Source: Closterium sp. Naga37s-1
Lineage: Eukaryota; Streptophyta; Zygnematophyceae; Desmidiales; Closteriaceae
DNA length: 64,000 nt
Direction of reading: 5' to 3'
NCBI GenBank assembly: GCA_947471745.1
Contig: CANJKZ010000774.1
Span: 372,001-436,000 of the forward strand
Shown here: positions 54,776 to 64,000 of the stretch, in pieces
How positions within the stretch are numbered: position 1 is the first letter of the stretch
Layout: each line of letters begins with the position of its first letter
Position numbers and translations under genes: made by a program
The notes under the pieces: model-generated
Databases searched by the model: none
What the model was told of the DNA's origin: nothing
Seen by the model: the letters and a program-made list of their open reading frames with translations, nothing else

Positions 54776-55849
54776 CTTGCTGCTCTTGGTTTTGCTCCTT
54801 CCACTGCTGACCCTTCTCTGTTTCTACGCACTGACGCTACTCTGCCGCCGTTCTACGTTCTTGTGTACGTAGACGACCTTGTCTTTGCTACTGCTGACAC
54901 GGAGGCACTCGCACACGTGAAGTCCGAGCTGCAGAAGAGACACACGTGCACAGACCTGGGTGAGCTCACAAGCTATCTTGGCTTGCGGATCACCCGGGAC
55001 AGAGCACAGCGCACCATTACCTTGACTCAGTCACACATGGTGCAGCAGGTCCTTCAGCGCTTCGGCTTCACCTACTCCTCGCCACAGTCCACTCCTCTGC
55101 CTACCGGTCACTCGCTCTCAGCTCCACCTTCGGACGAGTCCGTAGAGCCGAGTGGCCCGTATCTAGAGCTTGTGGGCTGCCTCATGTACCTGATGACTTG
55201 CACACGACCTGACCTCGCATACCATCTCAGCCTTCTGGCTCGCTACGTGGCTCCCGGTAGGCACCGAAAGGTGCACTGGGATGCTGCGAAGAGGGTGTTG
55301 CGATACTTGTGCAGTACATCGGGCATGGGGCTCGTGCTTGGAGGACGGGCTCGAGTTGTCCTCACTGGTCACGCTGACGCCTCCTGGGTTGACGATTTGG
55401 CTACGCAGCGGTCGTCACAGGGTTACACCTTCAGCCTTGGCTCCGGTTCTGTCTCCTGGCGGTCTACCCGCTCTTCTTCTGTTCTCAGCTCCAGTTGTGA
55501 GGCTGAGATCTACGCTGGGGCCATGGCTGCACAGGAGCTTCGCTGGCTCACCTACCTGCTGACCGACTTGGGAGAGGCGCCTCGTTCTCCTCCAGTTCTG
55601 TACGTCGACAACAAGGCCATGCTGGCCTTGTGTCAGGAGCACAGATTGGAGCACAGAACGAAGCACATTGCTCTGCGCTACTTCCTTGCTCGAGAGTTGC
55701 AGCAGCGTGGCCAGCTTCGTCTTGCTTACGTGGCCTCTCAGGCCAACACTGCTGATGTTTTCACCAAGGCACTTCAGCCTTGTGATCATCAGCGTTTCTG
55801 TACTGTGTTAGGCCTTGTACCTACTGTGCCTCACTTGTTGACTTCTTGA
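54776..55849 (+). pseudogene. RT C-terminus and RNase H of element L, downstream of N
   Basis: It resumes right after N's 3' LTR. YVDD lies at 54866-54877, then TCTDLGELTSYLGL, LMYLMTCTRPDLAYHLSLL, GHADASWVDD, SCEAEIYAGAMAAQELRW, YVDNKAMLA and the ANTADVFTKAL end. About 230 bp of 3' non-coding sequence and the polypurine tract tatgggggtg (56070-56078) follow. Confidence 0.93.
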
Positions 55850-56078
55850 CTCTGTTTGTACTGTACTCTATATACTTATACCTGCATGCTTACACTTGCT
55901 AGGTTGTGTTCACTGTACTGTTTGCTTTCCTTTATATAACTCTGCATGTGAACTGGCCTTATGGCCCTTTGCTTGTGCTCAGACTGTGTGGTGACTTTGT
56001 GATCCACCCTGAGCTTGCTCTGCTTTTCTTGACTGGTCTTGTGACCTCTTGTTCTCCCCCACTTTGCCTATGGGGGTG

Positions 56079-56210
56079 TGTCAAAATTATATCTGCTATA
56101 GTCTATCTAGGCTGTAGTGGGGTAGTTCTTAGAGGGTACAACACTTTTGTGTTTCCTACTTGTACTCATCCCATTCCTAGTTCATTCATTCTTTCGTCAA
56201 TTATCTCACA
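56079..56210 (+). repeat. 3' LTR of element L (132 bp)
   Basis: Begins TGTCAAAA directly after the polypurine tract and ends TCTCACA. The TSD copy tcacc follows. Confidence 0.95.
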
Positions 56211-56428
56211 TCACCTACCTGCTGACCGTCTTGGGAGAGCAGCCTCGTTCGCCTCCAGTTCTGTACGTAGACAACAAGCCCATGATTGCCTTGTGTCAGG
56301 AGCATAGACTGGAGCACTTTGCTTGTGCTCGGACTGTGTGGTGACTTTGTGATCCACCCTGAGCTTGCTTTGCTTTTCTTTACTGGTCTTGTGACCACTT
56401 GTTCTCCCCCACTTTGCCTATGGGGGTG

Positions 56429-56561
56429 TGTGAGAACATTATAGCTTTTACATTTGTGTAGGCTATAGTGGGGTAGCCCATAAAGGGTACAACCCAATTA
56501 GGGTTAGTACTTGTACCCAACTCTTTGCTACTTCATCCATTCTCGTTCATTACTTTCAACA
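56429..56561 (+). repeat. 3' LTR of element M (133 bp)
   Basis: Begins TGTGAGAACATT after the polypurine tract tatgggggtg and ends TTCAACA. It has the GGGTACAA / TTGTACCC pair with a GTA-type loop as in C. It borders H's linker; flank ccgca. Confidence 0.88.
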
Positions 56562-59531
56562 CCGCACCCCTCGGCTCCGCACCCCCAGACCCAGCACCCC
56601 CAGACGCAGCACCTCGAGCAGCACCTGAGCCGACAGCTACCTCAACAGGCGCAGTACCAGGGAGAGGGTCTACCTGAGACACACCTGAGGGAGTAGGACC
56701 CTGAGGGGGGAGGGGGTCTACCGGAGGGGGACCTGGAGCAAGGAAGAGCGGCGAGGGTCGGGGAGGGGCAGAGTGGTAGGGGAAGAGACGGTAAAAGGGA
56801 ACCGACTCGTTAAACGTGTCGTCGTGAGAGGGGAAGACACGGCGCGAGGTGGGGTGGTAAAACTGCCAGCCAGGCGCGTCAGGGGAAAAGCCAAGGAAGA
56901 CGCAGGGAATAGCGCGGGCGGAGAGCTTGTCCGCAGACGTATCGCGAACAAATTCACGAGAACCCCAGACCCGGAACACCGACGCACCGCCAACCTTCCC
57001 CATCCAACGCAGTGTAGGCGAGGTCTACGGCAAGGAGACACGAGGCCAGAGGTTGAGCTGATGCGCAGCGTACAGGACCGCAAACGGCCACAGAAAATCG
57101 GGAGCAGCCACATGGATCATGGAGGTACGAGCAACGTCCATGACTAAGCCAATGCGGCGCTCAGCAATCCCATTTTGCTGAGGGGAGTCCAGAAGCGTGA
57201 ACGACTGGCGAATGCCCTCCCCACGACAAACGCAAGAGGTCGTAGGAGAACTCACCACCTCTGTCAGAGTGCAAACGCAGGACAGGAAGGTCCGCACGGA
57301 ACCGCTCGCGGAGCTGGAGACGGACTTCGCGGATCCAAGGGATCAAAACATCAACGACCTGACCCTTGCTGCGCAAAGGGAAGATCGTGGTGTACCGCGT
57401 GTAGTCGTCAACTACCAGCAGAAAGTAACGCTCGCGGCCTTGTCCACTGACGCGGGCTGGGCCCCACAAGTCCATGTGGAGAGTCTGCAGGGGAGCAGTC
57501 GTCGGGGGAAACGAGGAGTGAGGTGCGGCGCGCTGCCGCCCCTCGACGCAAGGAAGGCAGGGCGGGGCAGGCAAGGGCGGGAGGGGAGGCAGAGACCTGA
57601 GAAGACCAGAGATAAGGAGACGGGAGTGCATGCCACGAAGGCGTGGCAGGGAGGGGTGGCCCAGGCGGTGGTGCCACAAAAGAGTCTGGTGCGATAGGAG
57701 GCGACACAAGCAAGAGGCGGCTACCTGACCTGACGCGGACACCTGAGCAGACGCAGCTACCTGAGGAGGCTCGGTAGCGAGTGTGTACAGACTCGACCCT
57801 GGCCGACGAGTGAACGTGGCCAGGTGACGCCCCATCCGTGTACACGTGCAGATCGACACACGCTGACCCCCAAGAGTGGTGGTAGTGACCATCGAATCCT
57901 GGAGGGCAGCGGTACTCACCAAGTTCGCAGAGAACGAGGGGAGGTGAAGACCTGACAGTGAGCCGGACGGAACCGCCGGACACGGGAGGACACTGGAGGA
58001 ACGGGCAACGACCGGGCCCCCGGAGGGGTCAGCCAGTCTGACCAGGACAGGTGCAGGGAGAGGAGTGAGGGTGGTGCTGTCACGAAAGAAACAGCGTGAG
58101 GCACCTGAGTCCAGCGTGAAGGTGTGCAAGGCCTTTGCAGTACCAGGGAGAAAAGACTCACTAGCACCTAGAGCAGCAGCCTCTATACATAGCAGAAAGG
58201 ATACCATCATATTCTAGGTAGCAGTCACCCTCAGCACTAGCAGACAAAGCATACGTAGCAGAAATGATAGCATCATATTCTAGGTCAAAGATCGCAACTC
58301 CAGACCTAAGCAGCTCTTCCCAGTGGGGGCGCTCGACCTCGTCACCAAACTCAGCGCGCCAAGCGTCGTCGAGGCGGGAGAAGCAGCGGTGCTGAGTGTG
58401 AGGCTTCCCGCATGTCTGACCAGCATGGTCACCCGTGCGAATGACATATGGGCAGCTCACACTACCCCCAGACGCCCCACGCTGAAACAACCACTCACGA
58501 AGCTACCGGGGCGACGGGGTCTCGCTCCGACGCTGCTGCCGCTGCCTCTGGCCTCCTCCCGAACCTCCACGCAGAGCTCTAGTCCTACCGCCACCAGACC
58601 CACCACTGCCACTACCACCACTCCCACCGCTGCCTCCACCACCGCCACCAAAGCCCCCACTCCCGCCACCTCTCCCACTGCTTCCACCACCTCCACTGCC
58701 TCCACTACCTGCACTGCTGGCCCCACCACCACTCCCGCTGCCACCGCCACCACCCCTGCCATCCTTGCCCTTGCTACTACGGCTCTTCGCAAGCAGCCCC
58801 GACGTCCTCAGCACTAGGGACATCGGCAGCAACAGCAGAGGCGTAGGAGGGGGCAAGGGGGGAGGGGAAGCACCCCTCAAAGAAGGGCGTGCACGGAGTG
58901 CCACGAGCAGCACCTACAGCAACTACACTAGTCTCAGCTGCAAGGAGGTTCTGCTCGAGTAGGTCAATAGTGAGGACTGCGGGGTCGAGGGAGAGAAAGT
59001 GGTCCCTGACTGAGCGAAGAGAGTCAGGGAGGCGAGTGACTATGAAGGAGAGAGTGATGAACATCGGGGGCTGGTTCCTGTCAAGGAACTCAGCTGGGGC
59101 GGCAGCGCAGTAGCGAGCGTTGCTAGTGCGAAGGTGGGAAACCAGGTCCTCTACTGTGGCAAAGGCGGACAGCTTGGGGAACAGGTAGGGCAGTAGGAGG
59201 CGGCCTAGAGCAGCAGTGGTAGGCGAGGAGTAGCGAGCGACGACAGCGTCGTACAGTGCCTGTGCTATCCTGTGCTGTCCGAAGTGAGCGCATTCGGCCA
59301 ACGGCAGGTGGTTGCAAATGGCTAAGCGGGCAGCAGCGTCGCGAGTAAGCCACTCTGAGCGGGTCGCACTGTCAGCCGTGGCGGGAGGGGCGGGAGCGGC
59401 GCCAGACGTGTGGTAAAAAAACGAAACACTGTCCATAGAGTCGCTCAGTAGGTACAGCTGCAAGTCATCTAGCTACGTGTCAAACTGTAGGGGGGTTTTA
59501 TGATCGAATGCTAGCCACGGAGAGAAGCCAT
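56562..59531 (-). pseudogene. Gag, protease and integrase of element H
   Basis: The Gag start lies near 59531 (minus strand). Copia Gag extends to about 58850, the glycine-rich tail lies at 58780-58590, the C-X13-C-X3-H-X4-C knuckle at 58383-58454 and the protease region near 58110. The integrase zinc region (57690-57540) and core (57470-57130, LHSDRGGEF and AERRIGLVMDVARTSM motifs) follow. The C-terminal part runs to about 56820, then the beginning of the linker where M is inserted at 56561/56562. It is broken, with several breaks. Confidence 0.88.
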
Positions 59532-59679
59532 AGTGGCGCAGCACGCAGAGCGAGGAGAAGCAGGGCAGCGCAGAGCACAGGGCAGGCAGCAGCAAAGGGG
59601 CAGTGAGAGGGCCACAAGGGGTGGCGAGTGGGCCACCAGGGGCGGCGCGCAGGGCTGCAAGGGCGGCTCGCAAGCTGCA

Positions 59680-60433
59680 GGGTCGAGGGGCGGGCCGGAA
59701 GGGGCGCCTCGCGGGGCCTGGGGTCGACTGGCGCGGGCCTAGGGGCGACGGGCGACGGGCTGGGGCGTAGGGGCGTCGGTCTCTGACTTAGGGGCGTCAG
59801 GCGATGGGCCGGGGCGCCTGGCCTAGGGGCGACGGGCCGGGCTAGGGGCTACGGGCCTACGGGTCGGGCTAGGGGCGACGGGCCGGCCTAGGGGCGACGG
59901 GCCTAAGGGCGATGGGCCGAGGCGACGGGTCCTAGGGGTGACGGGCCGGGGCGACGGGCCTACGGGCGACGGGCCGGGCTAGGGGCGCTGGGCCTACGGG
60001 TCCGGGCTAGGGGTGACGGGCCGGCCTAGGGCGACGGGCCTAGGGTCGATGGGGCACCGGGGCCGAGGGTCGACGGGGCAGGTCGCGGGCCTAGGGTCGA
60101 TGGGGCGCGCGGGCCTAGGGTCGACGGGGCGCTCGTGGGCCTAGGGTCGATGGGGCGCGTGCGGGCCTAGGGTCGACGGGGCGCGCGGGCCGAGGGTCCA
60201 CGGGGCGGGTCGCGGGGCCTAGGGTCGACAGGGCCGGGGCGACGGGCCTAAGGGGCAAAGGGCCGGGGTAGGGGCGATGGGCCTACGGGCCGGGCTAGGG
60301 GCGACGGGCCGGCCTAGGGGCGACGGGCCTTGGGGCGACGGGCCGAGGCGACGGGCCTAGGGGCGACGGGCCAGGCTAGGGGCGACGGGCCTACAGGCCG
60401 GGCTAGGGGCGGCTAGTGGGGCAGCGCAGTGGT
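59680..60433 (-). repeat. Leader tandem array of element H
   Basis: Blocks of CTAGGGGCGACGGGCC (plus strand) alternate with GGGTCGACGGGGCGCGCGGGCC-like units; it ends at the GGGCCC box 60434-60439. No gene is seen in this stretch. Confidence 0.83.
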
Positions 60434-60482
60434 GGGCCCAAGGAAAAAAAACGGTCCTAGCGAAGGACCTGCTCTGAAACCA

Positions 60483-60616
60483 TGTCAGAAGAATGAACGA
60501 GAGAATGAATGAACTATGAAACAGTTGGGTACAAGTACTAACCCTAATTGGGTTGTACCCCTTATGGGCTACCCCACTATAGCCTACACAAAAGTATGCA
60601 CTATAACATTCTGACA
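60483..60616 (-). repeat. 5' LTR of element H (134 bp)
   Basis: In element sense it starts TGTCAGAATG and ends TTCTGACA, followed by primer-binding site TGGTTTCAGAGCAGG. Five differences from the 3' copy at 21795. The TSD copy tgcga lies at 60617-60621. Confidence 0.94.
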
Positions 60617-61485
60617 TGCGAAACTCGACCGCCCTCTCTTCATGGAATAGCCAGAGTTCTACAACGACGGGACGGATCGAGTCTGCATGCTGAAGAAGAG
60701 TCTCTACGGACTGAAGCAGACTCCACTGCTGTGGTACAAGGCCCTCGACGAAGTGATGATCGATGCTGGATGGTCAAAGATTCAGATCGACAAAGCTTTC
60801 TACTTCCATGAGGACGAGAACCACGACATGTGCTGGGTGCTCGTCTACGTCGACGATCTGCTCGCCGCGAGCTGAAGCAAGAAGCATCTCGCAGAGCTGA
60901 AGGCGCTGCTCGAAAACGCCTTTAAATTGCGGGAGATCAGCCCTGTCAACAAGTACTTAGGACTGGAGCTGATCAGGGACAGGGAAGCAGGGAAGATCTG
61001 GCTGCATCAGAGAGGCTACGTCGACAGGGTGCAGAGGCGTTTTCTGCCAAAGGGGCCTCCTCAGCGAGTTCCAAAGACGCCAATTTCGGTCGACGCCTTC
61101 AAGGTGCTGACATTTGACAATGAGAAGATGCAGGCACGCACAGAGGAAGAGTACAGGCAGAGAGTCAGTTCTCTGCAGTTCGCGGCCTGCACCACTCGAA
61201 CTGGCATCGCCTTTGCCTGCAGCAAACTTGCCTCTGGTCAAACGGTTCGAAGTGACCAGCATTGGAGGGAGCTCAACCGCTGCATTGCGTACCTTGTTGG
61301 AATGCGTGATGTTGCTCTCAAGTTCGGCGGAGGACATGGAGAGATGCGTCTCGTCGGCTTCGCAGATGCAGACGATGCAGGAGACAAGCAGAATTGCAGC
61401 AGCACAGGTGGCTACATTTTCAATCTCCGCGGAGCTGCTATTTCATGGGCAAGTCAGAGGATTAGGTGCATTTTAGGCCCCGCGC
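60617..61485 (+). pseudogene. Element R, right part: copia RT and RNase H start
   Basis: It continues the plus-strand copia pol interrupted by H: LKKSLYGLKQTPLLWYKALD, then WVLVYVDDLLAAS with YVDD at 60846-60857. An EISPVNKYLGLELIRDR segment follows, and the RNase H start has an LVGFADADDAGDKQNCSSTGGY block. The lineage differs from both the DAEG/DHEG/DPEG group and K. It ends near 61485, where the C-rich leader array of O begins without an LTR. It is a broken fossil. Confidence 0.87.
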
Positions 61486-62200
61486 ACCGCCCCTTTGCGG
61501 CCCGCCCGTCGACCCTAGACCCCGCGCGCCCGCCCCTGCAGGCCTAGGCCCGCCCGTCGATCCTAGGCCCCGCGCGCCCGCCCTTGCAGGCCCGCCCGTC
61601 GACCCTAGGCCCCTGCTGCCCCGCGCGCCGCCCCTTACGGCCAGCCCGTCAACCCTAGGCCCCGCGCGCCCGCCCTTGCAGGCCCGCCCGTCGACCCTAG
61701 GCCCCTGCTACCCCGCGCGCCGCCCCTTGCGGCCCACCCGTCGACCCCAGGCACCGCGCGCCGCCCCTACAGGCCCGCCCGTCGACCCTAGGCCCCGTTT
61801 GCCACCCCTTCCGGCCCGTCCGTCGACCCTAGGCCCCGCTCACCGCCCCTGCTGCCCTGCTCACCGCCTTTGCAGCCCCGCGCGCTGCCTCTTGCGGCCC
61901 GCCCCTCGCCTCTGCAGCCCGCGAACCGCCCTTACAGCCCCATGCGCCGCCCCTGGTGGCCCTCTCGCCGCCCCTGCAGCCACGCGCGCCGCCTCTTGCG
62001 GCCCGCCCGCTGCCCTTCCTGCCCTGCTCGCCACCCCTTGCGGCCCTCTCGTAGCCCCTGCAACCCCGCGCGCCGCCCCCTACGACCCGCCCGCCGCCCC
62101 TAGGCCCGCCAGCCGCCCCTAGGCCCGCGAGCCGCCCCTCTTGCAGCCTGCGCGCCGCCACTTGCAGCCTGCTTTCCACCCCTTGCTGCTGCCTGCCCTG
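61486..62200 (+). repeat. Leader tandem array of element O
   Basis: CCCGCCCGTCGACCCTAGG blocks alternate with CCCCGCGCGCCG (about 30 bp per period) to about 61850. Looser CCGCCCCTGCAGCC-like units then run to 62200. The C-rich strand is the sense strand, as in all other elements. Confidence 0.83.
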
Positions 62201-62246
62201 TTCCCTGCGCTGCCCGGCTCCTCCCCGCCCTGCATGCTGCGCCGCT

Positions 62247-64000
62247 ATGGCTTCTCTCCGCGCTCTCGCGTTCGATCATGAGGGCCACCCGATCCAGTTT
62301 GACACGTGGCTCGACGACTTGCAGCTGTACCTACTGAAGGAAATTGTTTCGTTGTTTGACCACACGTCTGGCGCCTCTCCCGCCCCTCCCGCCACAGCTG
62401 ACAGTGAGACTCGCTCACAGTGGCTTACTCGTGATGTTGCTGCTCGCTTAGCCATTCGCAACCACTTGCAGTTAGCCGAATGTGCTCACTTCGGACAGCA
62501 CAGGCACTGTACGACGTTGTAGTCGCCCGTTACTCCTCGCCTGCCACTGCTGCTCTAGGCCGTCTTCTACTGCCCACCTTTTTCCCGAGCTGTCCACCTT
62601 TGCCACAGTAGAGGACCTGGTTACCCACCTTCGCACTAGCGACGCTCGCTATCGCGCTGCCCTCCCAGCAGAGTTCCTTGACAGGAACCCACCCCCGATG
62701 TACATCACTCTCTACTATATAGTCACTCGCCATGACTGTCTCCCCGGCAGGAGCCTCTCTCCCCGCAGCAGGTGCGCGAGTGGTTTGCTTAGCGCACACG
62801 CCTTCGGAGTGGAGCTGCAGGAGCTAGAGACTCTGCCGCTGGAGACACTGGAGCTGGAAGAGTTGGAGTTCCTCGTCTTGGAGGTGCTGGAGTCCCTGCT
62901 GGAGCTGGTCCTGGAGGTGCTCGTACCAGGGGTACCGGAGCTGCCGGGACCGGTAGTGTTGGGGGCGCTGGAGCTGGAGGAGCTGGAGCTGGAGACCCTA
63001 CGGAGCCTGGAGGCGCTGGAGCTGGAGGCACTGGTGCTGGTGGCGCTGGAGCTGGAGGAGCTGGAGCTGGAGACATTGGAGCTGTTGGCACTGGAGCTGG
63101 AGGCACTGGCGTTGGTGGCGCTGGAGCTGGTGGAGATGGAGGTGTTGACCCTGGAGCTGGAGGTGCTGGAGCTGGGGGTGCTGTGTCTGGCGGTACTGGT
63201 GCTGGACGCACCGTGCGGTCGCGACCGTACTTCGTTCCCCTGCTCCAGCAGGTTCTTGGTCTCCCGTCTTCAACTGGCCTTACTCCTCCCTTACTTTGTC
63301 CTCCGCCTGACCAGTCACAACCGCCGTTTCAGCCACCCTCCCCACTGCCTGCTCCTTCTCCTTACACTGAGCAGACCGGCGGTCTTATAGAGCGTCGTGA
63401 GCCTACGTCTCGTCCTATCTCTCCTGTTCGCACTGGTCGTCACGTTCCTCGTCCACGTCCTCCTCCTGTCCCCGGCACCCACGCTATGGCACTTCATCCT
63501 TCCTCTGTTCCACTGCGTGTTCCTCTGCCGCCTCCTCCTGAGTCCTCTCTTCATGCTGTCCCTGAACCTGAGTCTGACCTCGCTCATGCTGCCAGTCCCA
63601 CTGTCTCTCGTCTCCTCACCACTGTTGTCACTGACCCTTCTTTTGAGTCCACTGCTGTGTCTGCCCTCGTTGCTGAGCTGGTTGACTTTGCTGCTGCCTG
63701 TCGACTAGACTACGCCACTGCTCTTGTTCCTGAGTCTGTGTCTGCGAGTCCTCCGTCCGTCGGGGGTGAGTGTGATCTTGGCATGGACGTCCTTGAGGAC
63801 AGGTAGGAGGACTTTGAGTGTCTTGCAACTGCTGTACCTCGTTTCGCTTCCATGCTGCTTGCCCCTGAGGGAGACCCGGATGCACCAGACATCCCGATCC
63901 CGCGCTCTTACGCAGAGGCGATTACGGGTCCTTACTCCTCTCAGTGGCAGGCAGCCATGGATGCCGAGATGGCATCCTGGAAGTCTACAGGCACCTACGT
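62247..64000 (+). pseudogene. Gag, linker and N-terminal RT of element O
   Basis: The start codon is at 62247 with LAFDHEG. A Gag part (to about 62740, YITLYYIVTR motif) is followed by an alanine/glycine triplet-repeat linker (about 62800-63200) and a proline-rich stretch (63200-63560). The approach to RT then carries the conserved LLAPEGDPDAPDIP and SYAEAI motifs up to the window end (SWKSTGTYV). Protease and integrase domains were not recognised between Gag and linker. It is a broken fossil. Confidence 0.83.

Larger units (their letters stand above)
41114..56210 (+). mobile_element. Element L: full-length copia (DAEG clade), TSD tcacc, holds element N
   Basis: The LTRs at 41114-41245 and 56079-56210 differ at one position in 132 and are flanked by tcacc (41109-41113, 56211-56215) inside M's RNase H. 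Without the N insertion (7533 bp plus a 5-bp duplication) L is about 7.56 kb. All parts are present: primer-binding site tggtatagagctag, GGGCCC box at 41280-41285, leader arrays, gag-pol and polypurine tract. It is young by LTR identity, yet the coding region has about half a dozen breaks. Confidence 0.95.
40742..56561 (+). mobile_element. Element M: copia 3' end (probably DHEG clade), holds element L
   Basis: On the plus strand only RNase H (40742-41113 and 56211-56328), a 3' non-coding stretch, the polypurine tract and the 3' LTR (56429-56561) are present. L is inserted in RNase H with TSD tcacc. Right of the LTR the minus-strand linker of H begins (flank ccgca), so M had inserted in H. Its 5' part is missing at the junction with K. 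The LTR is close to that of C, hence the clade call. Confidence 0.8.
21795..60616 (-). mobile_element. Element H: copia (DHEG clade) holding a nest of insertions, TSD tgcga
   Basis: The outer LTRs at 21795-21928 and 60483-60616 are flanked by the same 5-bp repeat tgcga (21790-21794 and 60617-60621) inside R. They differ at 5 of 134 positions and are closer to each other than to any other LTR here. The 38.8-kb span is explained by later insertions: I, J, K, M (which holds L, which holds N) and a solo LTR. H's own parts are the 5' LTR to integrase-linker (60616-56562), an RT piece (36459-36607) and the RNase H end by the 3' LTR. It is broken many times. Confidence 0.9.
61486..64000 (+). mobile_element. 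Element O: copia (DHEG clade), runs off the window
   Basis: On the plus strand a leader array and gag start are followed by linker and RT sequence. There is no 5' LTR or primer-binding site: sequence passes from R directly into the leader array near 61485. The middle of the element is shortened compared with H or J. It is broken several times. Confidence 0.82.

Overview
The window is a graveyard of LTR retrotransposons with no recognisable host gene. Almost all of it belongs to one lineage of Ty1/copia elements. Each has very short LTRs (127-136 bp), a leader filled with a GC-rich tandem array, a Gag that opens with a LTFDAEG-, LAFDHEG- or LTFDPEG-type motif and ends in a glycine-rich tail, then protease, integrase, a low-complexity linker, reverse transcriptase and RNase H. 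From memory, such Gag proteins are abundant in genome annotations of the charophyte alga Closterium (Zygnematophyceae). A GC-rich streptophyte-alga nucleus is therefore the most likely source, but that rests on recall and was not tested. I name the clades DAEG (A, F, I, L), DHEG (C, E, H, J, O, probably B and M) and DPEG (N).

Left block (1-11311, minus strand): A is inserted in the leader of B, B in the integrase region of C, and C lies beside a copia gag fragment (D). E follows, fused at its left side to D. Most of A and B lies outside the window.

Middle block (11312-21794): an older layer runs on the plus strand. It holds a Ty3/gypsy chromovirus fragment with integrase and chromodomain (P), which carries a solo copia LTR with a perfect 5-bp target-site duplication (TSD). 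Next is a remnant of a K-type LTR (Q), split by the complete element F (TSD atgca), and then the left half of another copia pol (R).

Right block (21795-61485): H inserted in R. Its two LTRs are 38.8 kb apart and are flanked by the same tgcga duplication, because other elements landed inside it. The nest reads N inside L inside M inside H inside R, with I, J, K and a 1.09-kb unrelated solo LTR also present. LTR divergence follows nesting order: N about 0-1 difference, L 1 in 132, H 5 in 134. From 61486 to the window end is O, a DHEG element on the plus strand whose 5' LTR is missing.

All coding regions here are fossils. N and K look nearest to whole, and I found no element without breaks. The most interesting points are a GGGCCC box shared by the leaders of all ten elements with a visible 5' end, a Gag knuckle with unusual C-X13-C-X3-H-X4-C spacing, LTR and 3'-end hairpins, C-rich leader arrays always in the sense strand, and a double 5' end in the young element N.
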